Shown piece by piece: positions 1-7,959 of a DNA stretch of 64,000 bases. Under the pieces are notes generated by a model. The model saw nothing but the letters and a program-made list of their open reading frames with translations, was not told where the DNA came from and made no database searches. The position numbers and the translations under genes were made by a program. Source of the DNA: Fastidiosipila sp. (GTDB lineage: Bacteria; Bacillota; Clostridia; Saccharofermentanales; DTU023); the NCBI GenBank assembly GCA_012511175.1, contig JAAZGO010000011.1, forward strand, positions 1 through 64,000, in the 5' to 3' direction. The first letter of the stretch is position 1, and each line of letters begins with the position of its first letter.

Positions 1-225
1 CCTACGACGGCCCCATGGACCAACAAACGGGGGACTCCGCTCTACCGTTTGCAAAAAGCAATCACCGATGGCGGCTTAGGGAGAGTCCATTGAATTCTCT
101 TCTGACCTACAATAACTTGACTCGGTCGCTGGGTCTTTGCTAGAGGGAGTTTGTACCCGATTATGCTAAACTGATTCCGTCATCGGGGCCCCCGGTGGTT
201 GAATCAGGAAAGGAGCGGCTTGCCA
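1..225. other. Unresolved window edge upstream of mreC
   Basis: Short open stretches run in from the window edge (one + frame stays open to a stop near 141-143, another to 91-93). Neither gives a recognisable MreB or RadC C-terminus, the usual upstream neighbours of mreC. No convincing promoter could be fixed; TTGACT at 117-122 and TATGCT at 162-167 are too far apart to form one. Confidence 0.3.
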
Positions 226-1077
226 GTGAAGCGACGCGGACCCAGGGTCATGCTCATTGTTCTTGTGACCGTTGCACTCTTGGCAGCTTTAATTCTGACG
301 GCCCTTCCCGGAACAACGAGGTCCCGTATCGGCGATTATTTTGGGGGGATCTTCGACCCGCTCGTATCGAATTTCCAAAAGGGATTTTCACTGATAGGAG
401 GTTATTTCGGGGCTGTCAGCGAGAATAGGAAACTGCATCGCCGGATCGAAGAACTGGAGGAGGAAAAAGCCGGCCTGAATATGCAAATTCTGCAAAACCT
501 GAATAAAATCCGGGCCTACGAGGAATTGAAAGATGCCCTGAAACTGACGACTTCTTTTGAAGACAAGGATATTCATGGGGCGGCAGTCATTAACCGGGAA
601 CTGGGTCCGGCCTTTGATTTGATGAGAATCAAGGCGGGACGGGTACACGGGATTTCGCCCGGAGCCAACCAAACTCTTCCCGTCGTTGATCAGAACATGG
701 CTCTGATCGGGCGCATTCACTCGTCGGAGCTGATGTCGAGCAAGGTGCTCCCCCTGCTCCACGAGGCCTTTGCTGTCAGCGCACAGGTGGAAGGCAGTTA
801 CCGGTCTTCTTTTCGCGTTCGCGGCGATCTTGAATGGCAGCAGCAGGGCATGTGCCTGGCGGACAATATTGCTGAGGGTATTCCCATTCGTGTGGGTGAC
901 CGGCTTGTCACTTCGGGTGAAAGCGGTATTTACCCTGAGGGAATTCTGATTGGAACCGTGGCGGAAATCATTCCGGATGCCAGTGGCAGCATAATGTCCT
1001 GCCTTGTGATACCGGCAGCTGATTTTGATGATCTTCGCTACGTGTTCGTATTGGCGGATCCAGATCATGAATCGTGA
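226..1077 (+). CDS. mreC: Rod shape-determining protein MreC
   Basis: MreC is the bitopic scaffold of the elongasome and links MreB, MreD and PBP2. The 283-residue product has a basic N-terminus, one membrane segment (about residues 8-28), a charged coiled-coil (about 60-100) and the beta-rich periplasmic-side domain after it. The open frame extends to a TTG at 199, but GGAAAGGAG at 207-215 sits ten bases before GTG 226, so that start is preferred. mreD begins inside its 3' end, and the order mreC-mreD-pbp2 supports the call. Function is inferred from family pattern and context. Confidence 0.88.
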   Translation: MKRRGPRVMLIVLVTVALLAALILTALPGTTRSRIGDYFGGIFDPLVSNFQKGFSLIGGYFGAVSENRKLHRRIEELEEEKAGLNMQILQNLNKIRAYEELKDALKLTTSFEDKDIHGAAVINRELGPAFDLMRIKAGRVHGISPGANQTLPVVDQNMALIGRIHSSELMSSKVLPLLHEAFAVSAQVEGSYRSSFRVRGDLEWQQQGMCLADNIAEGIPIRVGDRLVTSGESGIYPEGILIGTVAEIIPDASGSIMSCLVIPAADFDDLRYVFVLADPDHES

Positions 1078-1639
1078 AGTGAATTTGGGAAGGCGCCTGG
1101 CTGTCTATGTGCCTGCCTTTATCATTTTGTCACTCCTGCAGCTTAGGATGTCCCTGGATACTGCTTTGCCCTTTCCTGACTTTCTTTTGATTTTCCCTTT
1201 GCTGGTCGCTTTGTGGACGCCGGGTTATGACAGTTTTTTCCTGGGTCTTGCAGCGGGATTTATCCGCGACTACGCAGCAGGAAGAGGCTATGGCCCGGGC
1301 ATGCTGGCAGCTATGATTCTCAGTCTTTGCGCAAACGCTCTGGCGGGCAATGGCTGGAAAAACTTTGCCGTCCGGGGCGGGCTTCTTCTCCCGGGCGCAA
1401 CAATGGTCCACGAGCTGACCATGGCCGTGTATGCCTGGCTGATTCCGCTCGATCAAAACCTTCCTTCATTCGGCACTGCCATCAAGGTGTCATTTTCCCA
1501 GCTGCCATTGAAGCTTGCGGCCAACATGGCGGGAGCGCTTGCGGTCACCGGATTTTTCAGCCTGGCCTTTTATGAAAGGCGGGCCGGCAAAGAAGCGGAG
1601 GGGCTGACGGGGATAGTCAGGGAGGTGGATCATGATTGA
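1067..1639 (+). CDS. mreD: Rod shape-determining protein MreD
   Basis: Small hydrophobic protein of 190 residues with about five to six membrane segments. MreD works with MreC and PBP2 in lateral wall synthesis. The ATG at 1067 lies in the last codons of mreC (overlap 11 bases), which suggests translational coupling; the frame is open further upstream, but the extension lies wholly inside mreC. The end of the gene overlaps the pbp2 start. MreD sequences diverge quickly, so the call rests on topology, length and position between mreC and a class B PBP. Confidence 0.83.
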   Translation: MNREVNLGRRLAVYVPAFIILSLLQLRMSLDTALPFPDFLLIFPLLVALWTPGYDSFFLGLAAGFIRDYAAGRGYGPGMLAAMILSLCANALAGNGWKNFAVRGGLLLPGATMVHELTMAVYAWLIPLDQNLPSFGTAIKVSFSQLPLKLAANMAGALAVTGFFSLAFYERRAGKEAEGLTGIVREVDHD

Positions 1640-3941
1640 TCAGGCTGGCAGACCTGAACCGGTGCAACCGTCCTTTCTGCCTGCAGCAACTGTCAGGAAG
1701 ACAGAAGGGGACAGAACTTCCCTGCTCTTTCCCGGGGGCCGGAGGTTTGCCCTTCTGATCAGCATGGTTGTCGCAGCCCTCCTGATTATTCTGGTACGGA
1801 CAGGGTCGCTTCAGCTCTTCGGCAGACACGACGCCTTCATTCCTGAAACGGTGGGAAAGATGAGCGAGATCACGCTTGAAGCGCCGCGAGGTGATATTGT
1901 GGACCGTAATGGGATACCGCTGGCTGTTTCCGATGCAGTTGACCGGGTTGAACTCGTCTCCACCCGGATGACCAACGAGCAATTGAACAGATTCTTGCTT
2001 GATTTGGCCATCCTTTTCGACGACTACCACAGCAGTTTTAACAGTCCTTTACTGAACTGGTTCGACCTGCCGCAGGAATACAGGGAAGAGAATCTTCTCA
2101 AGACCGAGGAATCGCTCCGGTTTGTATTCCGCCGGCCGGCTGACGAGATCAATTATTGGCAAACTGACAAGGATCTCTTCAACTTGATTGATCGCGACAA
2201 GGCAACCACGGAACGCCAGAAGCGCCGCATGGTCCGGGAAGACCCGGATGAGTTTTTCGACTTCCTGCTCTACGACTTCTTTCGGATTGAGCCGGACCGG
2301 GCTTCAGGCAGCAGACTTTATACCGATGGAGAGGCTTTCCTGATCATTCAGCTCCGCTATCTTCTTCTCGAAAACAACTGGCTCTTCGCCAGCCGCCGGC
2401 CTGTCACGCTGGCAGACGCAGTTCCGGAGGGGCTTTCGGCCAGACTCATCGAGCAAAACTATAAATACCCCGGCGTGGTTGTGACTAAACACTACAAGAG
2501 GCGCTACACCGAGAACAGCCGCTATCTTGGCCATGCACTCGGCTACATGGGCCGTATTTCATCGCCGGAATACAGCCGTTTGAAGTCGGCAGGCTATTCC
2601 ATCAATGACTTGATTGGTAAAACGGGCGTCGAACAGGCAGCCGAACCTTATCTGCGTGGCGAGTCAGGGACGGCGACACTGGTTTCCTGGCACGGCGAGG
2701 GTTCAGCCAATCCGGTTACCTTCCCGGGGGAAACGTCTGTACGGCCCATGGCGGGGAAAGAAGTCAAACTCACCCTTGATCTGAACCTTCAGAAGGTAGC
2801 CCGTGAAGAGCTCGAGCGCAAAATCATGGAATTCCGGGGCGGCACACACAAGGACAGAAAGATGGAGGCGCCGGGCGGCTGTGTGATCGTCCTTGATGCC
2901 AGGACCGGCGCCGTACTGGCCAATGCCAATTACCCGGATTACGATCCAGCCGACTTTTTGCTGCAGGACAAGGACCCCGAGGCTGCGAAACGCGTGGCGG
3001 ACCTGCTCAAAGATACCCGCTACCGTCCTCTCCTGAACAGGGGGATCTCGGAAGCCTACACGCCGGGATCGACATTCAAGCCTGTGACTGCCATGGCCGC
3101 ACTGGAAGCCGGGGTCATCACACCCTACCGCAATGTATTGAAGTGCCGGGGTGTCCAGGAGATCGGCGGCTTTATCTGGCGCTGCTACGGATGGCATGGG
3201 GATATCGGACTGACCCGTGCCATCGTGACTTCCTGCAACCTGTACTTTTTCCAGATCGGGGTTGAGACGGGGATTGACCGGATCAGCGAACTGGCCCGGT
3301 CTCTGGGGCTGGGTGAGATGCCTGGCCTTGACATCTCCGGTGAAGCAGCTGGTGTGCGCCCTTCGCGGGAGGTCAAGAAACAGCTGAATGCCCTGGCTGA
3401 GGACCAGACATGGTTCATTGCCGATACCTGTCAGACTTCTATTGGCCAGTTTTACAACAGTTACAGCATGCTGCAGATGGCCAGGGCCATTGCCGGCCTT
3501 GCGACCAACCGGCTCCCTACACCCCACTTCATCAAGGAAATTACCTCCCCCGAAGGGGAAATTATCATCCCCGAGCAAATCGAATCGGTCGAGCTTGGAC
3601 TTAATCCTCTTAATGTGTCCGCGCTTCGCGAAGGCATGGTTGGCCTGTCGAAGGAAATGAGCAACCGGACAGGAGTGCTCCTGCACGATTTTCCGGTTCG
3701 CGTGGCCTGCAAGACCGGAACAGCGGAATCCTATAATGAAAAAATGGAGCCCATCTCCAATTCTGTCTTTGTCTGTTACGCGCCGGCGGACGATCCTGAG
3801 ATTGTCATCGCTCACGCCATATCGGACGGTGCCTACGGAGAGTACTCAGCAGATATCTCATACCGGATACTGTGTGAGTATTTCGGTGTCGAACCGGTCC
3901 ACGCCCGGATGGGATCCTATGATGCCTATCGGGGCCGCTAG
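1632..3941 (+). CDS. mrdA: Penicillin-binding protein 2, elongasome transpeptidase
   Basis: Class B penicillin-binding protein of 769 residues that crosslinks peptidoglycan during rod elongation. It has one N-terminal membrane anchor (about 38-60), a PBP dimerisation domain and a C-terminal transpeptidase domain with all three active-site motifs: STFK with the nucleophile at about S480, SCN at 534-536 and KTG at 694-696. An acidic insertion at about 120-280 makes it longer than proteobacterial PBP2, as is common in Clostridia. GGGAGGTGG lies just before the ATG, which overlaps the mreD stop. The usual partner rodA and the min genes do not follow it here. Confidence 0.93.
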   Translation: MIDQAGRPEPVQPSFLPAATVRKTEGDRTSLLFPGGRRFALLISMVVAALLIILVRTGSLQLFGRHDAFIPETVGKMSEITLEAPRGDIVDRNGIPLAVSDAVDRVELVSTRMTNEQLNRFLLDLAILFDDYHSSFNSPLLNWFDLPQEYREENLLKTEESLRFVFRRPADEINYWQTDKDLFNLIDRDKATTERQKRRMVREDPDEFFDFLLYDFFRIEPDRASGSRLYTDGEAFLIIQLRYLLLENNWLFASRRPVTLADAVPEGLSARLIEQNYKYPGVVVTKHYKRRYTENSRYLGHALGYMGRISSPEYSRLKSAGYSINDLIGKTGVEQAAEPYLRGESGTATLVSWHGEGSANPVTFPGETSVRPMAGKEVKLTLDLNLQKVAREELERKIMEFRGGTHKDRKMEAPGGCVIVLDARTGAVLANANYPDYDPADFLLQDKDPEAAKRVADLLKDTRYRPLLNRGISEAYTPGSTFKPVTAMAALEAGVITPYRNVLKCRGVQEIGGFIWRCYGWHGDIGLTRAIVTSCNLYFFQIGVETGIDRISELARSLGLGEMPGLDISGEAAGVRPSREVKKQLNALAEDQTWFIADTCQTSIGQFYNSYSMLQMARAIAGLATNRLPTPHFIKEITSPEGEIIIPEQIESVELGLNPLNVSALREGMVGLSKEMSNRTGVLLHDFPVRVACKTGTAESYNEKMEPISNSVFVCYAPADDPEIVIAHAISDGAYGEYSADISYRILCEYFGVEPVHARMGSYDAYRGR

Positions 3942-3944
3942 CTC

Positions 3945-3973
3945 TTGTGCTCCTGGCTGGCATCGTTTACAAT
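3945..3973 (+). promoter_or_regulatory. Possible promoter before the MgsA-like gene
   Basis: TTGTGC (3945-3950), 17-base spacer, TACAAT (3968-3973). It sits just after the pbp2 stop and would start transcription about 75 bases upstream of the next gene. The -35 is weak. Confidence 0.4.
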
Positions 3974-4053
3974 AATGAACAGCGCTTCAGGTAAAGTGCA
4001 TAGAATCGGGAAAGGGGATACGTCTGCGTTGCCGGCGTATCAGGGTATACGGC

Positions 4054-4446
4054 ATGAAAATTGTACTGCTGTCTGATATGACCAGAAATGAATTGCTCGT
4101 AAACTTTTGCATTGCATATAAACAGATTTTGAGCAGGCATGATCTCATTTCGCCGCTTGGCACGGCCCGGCTTATCAAAGAAGCGACTTCGCTCCTGCCG
4201 GAAACCTATTCGTCAGATATTGACAGCATATACAGCCGACTGGCTTCGCTGGCCCTGTACAACGAAATTGATGCGGTCATCTGTTTGCGCGATCCGGCTC
4301 AAACCGCCACCGAATCCCAGCAGCGTCTTTTCCAGGCATGTGATGTGAACAGCATCCCCTTTGCGACCAACACGGCGACAGCCGAAATCCTGGTGCACGC
4401 AGTCAACCGGGGGGACCTTGACTGGCGCGAGCTCCTGCGTCAATGA
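4054..4446 (+). CDS. Methylglyoxal synthase-like protein, active-site residues replaced
   Basis: The 130-residue protein has the length and pattern of MgsA, which converts dihydroxyacetone phosphate to methylglyoxal. The C-terminal half is clearly family-like: an RDP motif at about 87-89 and the stretch CDVNSIPFATNTATAEIL. The catalytic signature is not kept. Compared with the E. coli enzyme from memory, the AHD motif (His19-Asp20) is SD, the GGDQQ motif with the catalytic Asp71 is absent (Tyr at the aligned site), and the VPHDPD motif with His98 and Asp101 reads ATESQQ. It is therefore likely not a methylglyoxal synthase, though it may still bind phosphate. Its stop overlaps the next ATG by four bases. 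No good Shine-Dalgarno sequence is seen. Confidence 0.75.
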   Translation: MKIVLLSDMTRNELLVNFCIAYKQILSRHDLISPLGTARLIKEATSLLPETYSSDIDSIYSRLASLALYNEIDAVICLRDPAQTATESQQRLFQACDVNSIPFATNTATAEILVHAVNRGDLDWRELLRQ

Positions 4447-5117
4447 TGAGATGGCTGCCAATTACAAGTGAACTATCCTATTCCCCGGAAAGATTCCGCC
4501 GCTGCAATACTTTTTTGCTGACGCTTGCCGGTCAGTCAGTTCTCTTCGATCCTTCCATTTTGCCGGATTTAGTGCCGGGTTATGAAACTGTCAGGACCCT
4601 CTACGCAACACATGCACATTATGACCACATTGGCGCCATCAAGCTCTGGAAAGAAAAACTGCCCGCGGCTCACTTTGTCATGCATGCCGAAGATGAACCC
4701 ATGCTGGGGGATGCGGTGGCCAATGCCTCCATTCTTTTTGGCCGGCCTTCCACCTTCTGCCGCCCCGACCTGATACTGGGGAACGATGACGAAAGGATCT
4801 TTGATGACCGCTTTGGTGTAAGGCTTGTCCACACACCCGGCCATACCATGGGTTCATCCTGCTTTTTGATTGCCAGACGAGACGGAAACCAATGGATTCC
4901 ACAGGCCCTCCTTACAGGGGATACCCTGTTTGACTGCGGCTGGGGCCGGACAGACTTCGTGACAGGGAACGACCAGCTGATGCGCCGTTCACTGGAGGCC
5001 TTGTATCGTCTGCTGAAGGACTTGCCCGCCGATCTGCCCGTGTGTCCGGGGCATGGGGGGATTACCAATGCCTCCCAGGCATGCCGCTTTCTCCATAGCA
5101 GCGGCTTTTCCGGCTGA
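4443..5117 (+). CDS. Metallo-beta-lactamase-fold hydrolase (glyoxalase II-like)
   Basis: A 224-residue MBL-fold protein. The metal-binding motif THAHYDH is at about 56-62 (H57, H59, D61, H62); further ligands are probably in HTPGHT (near 134), LTGDTLF (near 157) and the terminal CPGHGG. This is the pattern of YcbL/glyoxalase II-type thioesterases and related hydrolases, so a binuclear zinc or iron site is expected; the substrate is unknown. ATGA overlap with the MgsA-like gene implies coupled translation. That pairing recalls methylglyoxal metabolism, but the upstream enzyme looks inactive, so the link is only inference. Confidence 0.82.
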   Translation: MMRWLPITSELSYSPERFRRCNTFLLTLAGQSVLFDPSILPDLVPGYETVRTLYATHAHYDHIGAIKLWKEKLPAAHFVMHAEDEPMLGDAVANASILFGRPSTFCRPDLILGNDDERIFDDRFGVRLVHTPGHTMGSSCFLIARRDGNQWIPQALLTGDTLFDCGWGRTDFVTGNDQLMRRSLEALYRLLKDLPADLPVCPGHGGITNASQACRFLHSSGFSG

Positions 5118-5154
5118 TCCAAGAAGAAAACCCAAGGACAAAAAGGCCAAAGCC

Positions 5155-5184
5155 GACGGCCTGTGTCAGGAGCAGGCCGTCTTT
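5155..5184 (+). terminator. Rho-independent terminator after the MBL gene
   Basis: Perfect 9-bp stem GACGGCCTG / CAGGCCGTC with a nine-base loop, followed by TTTGT. It separates the MgsA-like/MBL pair from the pseudopilin-like genes. Confidence 0.7.
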
Positions 5185-5227
5185 GTCAGGCCAGTCCACG
5201 CCATGATAGGTGGCAAAGGAGGGGGAC

Positions 5228-5527
5228 ATGGGGTTTTCTCTTGAAGCCATGGTGGCGATTCCCTGCTGTCTGACCATTTTGGCTAATCTGACCGGCCTGG
5301 CCGGCCCTCTTGCTGTGAGCGTCAGGACGACAGGAAGCATTGCGGCCTATGCGGCCATGCGAAAAGAGGACAGCGGCTATACCTGCCGGCATTACACCGC
5401 AGAAGGTGCAGGGTCGGCCATTCCCGCCGTTGAGACATGTCCGCAAAAACTTGTTGAAGCACTTTCCCTGGCAAAAGATCTGGCAGGATATATCCGGCCA
5501 GGGGGGCATGGAGCGGCTCCTCCGTGA
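5228..5527 (+). CDS. Small membrane-anchored pseudopilin-like protein
   Basis: A 99-residue protein of no family I can name. It opens with GFSLEAMVAIPCCLTILANL, a hydrophobic segment with an early glutamate as in TadE/type IV pilin-like N-termini; the same SLEA-x5-P-x2-LT pattern recurs in the third gene of this group. The rest is short, with three further cysteines and no repeats. The start is set by AAAGGAGG at 5216-5223 five bases before ATG 5228; an upstream GTG at 5210 has no such signal. Its stop overlaps the next ATG by one base. A minor pseudopilin role is inferred. Confidence 0.6.
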   Translation: MGFSLEAMVAIPCCLTILANLTGLAGPLAVSVRTTGSIAAYAAMRKEDSGYTCRHYTAEGAGSAIPAVETCPQKLVEALSLAKDLAGYIRPGGHGAAPP

Positions 5528-6921
5528 TGCCACGCCAGCCCAAATCCCCCCCCGGGCTTAAAGCCGCCGGTTCAGTCAGCCTTGCCCTGTGCCTGGTGCT
5601 GCCTCTCATCATGGTTTTGTTCAGCAGCATTCTCTTGCATAGCAGGAGGACACGGGCCGAGGTCGACCTGGTCCGGGGAACGGCACTGACAGCCGAATCA
5701 ATTCTCGCGCTTTATGACCGGGAGCTTTACCGGAAATTTGGCCTTTTCGCCTATGACTGCCTGTCAGCCGATCGCGCCTCCTCAACTTTGATAGGCCCCG
5801 GCAGCGATGTCCGTTACGGCTATACCCCGCAGGCACCTTTGAGCGATCCATCTGCCATCAGGCAGGGTATTGCGCGCCACATGACCATTCGGTCGGCGAC
5901 CTCATTGATTGCTGAGGCGGTGGACAAATTCGGAAAGATTCGGGCACTGAAAAGGGACATACCGCTTGACGCCCTGGAAGATCTGATCCCCGGCGCAGCA
6001 GACAGCAGCTATGCGTCTGCTGACCCTGACCTGAGCTACGAGGACGAACCTGACTGGTTGGACCAATACCAGGCTTACATGGACGATGAGTTGCGTGCCG
6101 TTTACCAGAAAGGATTATCCCAGCTGGCGCCCGCCCTTCTTCCCGCTCCGGACGGGAAGATGGAATACTTGCATTACGACCCCTTTGACAACAGTGGGCT
6201 GGACCGCCTGGGAACCTTGGTCGATCATGCGCTTTTCGTAGTTCCCGACGGTTTCCTGGACCGAATCCTCCTCATGGAATACACCTTGTCTTATTTTTCG
6301 AATGGCGTTCCTTTTGTCGTCCGTGACGGGATCAGGATCGATGACAGGACGCCGGACGGCCGGGTGCTTGCATCTTTTTCAGCCCTGCGGGATCGCGAGG
6401 CTGAGGAGATCGCAACGGGCCTGGGCGGAAATGCAGGTTCATACGCCCTGACTCTTTTCATCAGCTCCATCCGCATGGTCATGCATTTTCTCCACGTATT
6501 GACGGATGAGTCGCTGCTGTCCATGTACGAAATTGCTGCCGGGGTTATCGCGACTGCTGTTGCGGCCATCACCCTTGGCGAGGTAGTCCTTCCCCCCGAG
6601 GCGGTGATGTGGGTGCTGGTGGCCGCAGCTGTCCTGGGTCAGGCGGCCCAGGATACCTTCCGCTTGCAGAGAGGTTATGAAGTAGACCTCTGGCCTGGAA
6701 CCAGCTCAATCAACGTAGGCATGCGCTACCGCGACTACCTGCGCCTCCTGATTCTGGTGCAGCAGCCCGAGGTCATATCGGAAAGGATTGCCGTGGTGGT
6801 CGGCCGGCTTGTTCCCGGGCCTCATTATACGGAGGTGATATGCCATGGTGAATGGGAGGGTGTGAAGGTGACACATGCTGCCTCCTATCTTTCGCGGGAA
6901 TATGCCCCCGCCTTGCCATGA
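5527..6921 (+). CDS. DUF5702 (TadG-like) membrane-anchored protein
   Basis: A 464-residue protein with one N-terminal membrane segment (about 17-36, GSVSLALCLVLPLIMVLF) followed by TAESILALYDRELYRKFGLFA, the typical start of the clostridial DUF5702 family. Further family-like stretches are MEYTLSYFS near residue 250, a hydrophobic stretch near 330-385 and RYRDYLRLLILV near 400. DUF5702 proteins are usually encoded in Tad/Flp pilus loci beside TadE-like proteins. ATG 5527 overlaps the upstream stop (TGATG) and the gene ends in ATGA with the next one, so the three genes are probably one operon. The biochemical role is unknown. Confidence 0.7.
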   Translation: MPRQPKSPPGLKAAGSVSLALCLVLPLIMVLFSSILLHSRRTRAEVDLVRGTALTAESILALYDRELYRKFGLFAYDCLSADRASSTLIGPGSDVRYGYTPQAPLSDPSAIRQGIARHMTIRSATSLIAEAVDKFGKIRALKRDIPLDALEDLIPGAADSSYASADPDLSYEDEPDWLDQYQAYMDDELRAVYQKGLSQLAPALLPAPDGKMEYLHYDPFDNSGLDRLGTLVDHALFVVPDGFLDRILLMEYTLSYFSNGVPFVVRDGIRIDDRTPDGRVLASFSALRDREAEEIATGLGGNAGSYALTLFISSIRMVMHFLHVLTDESLLSMYEIAAGVIATAVAAITLGEVVLPPEAVMWVLVAAAVLGQAAQDTFRLQRGYEVDLWPGTSSINVGMRYRDYLRLLILVQQPEVISERIAVVVGRLVPGPHYTEVICHGEWEGVKVTHAASYLSREYAPALP

Positions 6922-7907
6922 AAAGCCTGAATGATAAAAGTGAGAAGGGTCGACTGCACGGGATGCTGTCCCTCGAGGCAGCTCTCATTTTTCCGGTCAT
7001 CCTCACCCTGCTCCTTGTCTTCGTCGGGGCAATCCATGGTGAACAGGATGCCATGATCATTTCGCATGCGCTTGATCAGACCTCACGGGAAATCGCGCTC
7101 CTTTTGCCTCTGGCTGATTTGCTTGACAATATGGCTGAACCGCTTTCCGGAATCAGGGAGCTGATTCCGGACCGGACCTTGGCCGGCATGGTGGAGAGCG
7201 GCCTTTCCGACATTGCGGCAACCGTATTGGCATCACCTTTCATACTCCAGCGGGTTGATCACTGGGTCCGGGCCACGGCACACAGCCAGGGAAGAAGAGC
7301 GCCATCCGGAGCCAGGCGGCTTGCCATCGATTTTGACAAGGATCGGAGGACCATCTGGCTTTGCCTCTCATTTCAACAGAACGGATTTCTGGCCGGTCAA
7401 ATAATTGAGGTCAAGTCACGGGTTCCTGTTTGGAATGCGCATCCGTTTTCTGAGGGGCCGGAAGAGGATGAGCAGTCTAAAGAAGGAATCTGGTCACTCC
7501 CCAATTTCGAACGGGGACAGGCCTTCAGAAGAATTTTTGGCGGCCATCTGCCGCACTTTTATCCGGTCATCGCCGGCTGGAACGGCCATGAAGCAGTCTC
7601 GATCAAGAGCATGGACTTGACCGCTCCCTCCTGGTCCTCGTCTGCAGCAGCCGGACGCCGTGTCAGGCAGCTGGTCGACCAGCTGGCTTCCTTTGAGGGA
7701 GCAGGGGGCGAAGGGCCCCTGCCCGGACAGATTCAATCAAGGAGGCTGATCCTGGTCATTCCAGACAATGAAATTGCCTGGAAGACATCCGAAACCCTTG
7801 GTCAATGGAGGTACCAGGCCAGCCTGGCCGGCGTTTCGCTCGATATCCGTGAATACGGCACCAGTCACGCCCATCAGTCTCCTGATTGGCCGGCAGGCGC
7901 ACCTTAA
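6918..7907 (+). CDS. TadE-like pseudopilin protein
   Basis: A 329-residue protein with an N-terminal GMLSLEAALIFPVILTLLLV segment (about 15-34). This is the TadE-type prepilin helix with an early Glu, matching the pattern in the first gene of the group. The remainder is soluble and has no motif I recognise. ATG 6918 shares four bases with the DUF5702 stop; the open frame runs to 6852 upstream, but that extension lies inside DUF5702. The gene is followed by secA after 52 bases. No tadA, tadB, tadC or prepilin peptidase gene is present in the window. Confidence 0.65.
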   Translation: MKSLNDKSEKGRLHGMLSLEAALIFPVILTLLLVFVGAIHGEQDAMIISHALDQTSREIALLLPLADLLDNMAEPLSGIRELIPDRTLAGMVESGLSDIAATVLASPFILQRVDHWVRATAHSQGRRAPSGARRLAIDFDKDRRTIWLCLSFQQNGFLAGQIIEVKSRVPVWNAHPFSEGPEEDEQSKEGIWSLPNFERGQAFRRIFGGHLPHFYPVIAGWNGHEAVSIKSMDLTAPSWSSSAAAGRRVRQLVDQLASFEGAGGEGPLPGQIQSRRLILVIPDNEIAWKTSETLGQWRYQASLAGVSLDIREYGTSHAHQSPDWPAGAP

Positions 7908-7959
7908 CTTAAAATAGAGTAAGATAAACAAGATATGACGATGGCCGGGATGAAATGAA

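Noticed and set aside
2703-3815. 370-codon antisense frame in pbp2
   Set aside because: It is a shadow of the GC-rich pbp2 reading frame; the + strand product has all PBP motifs.
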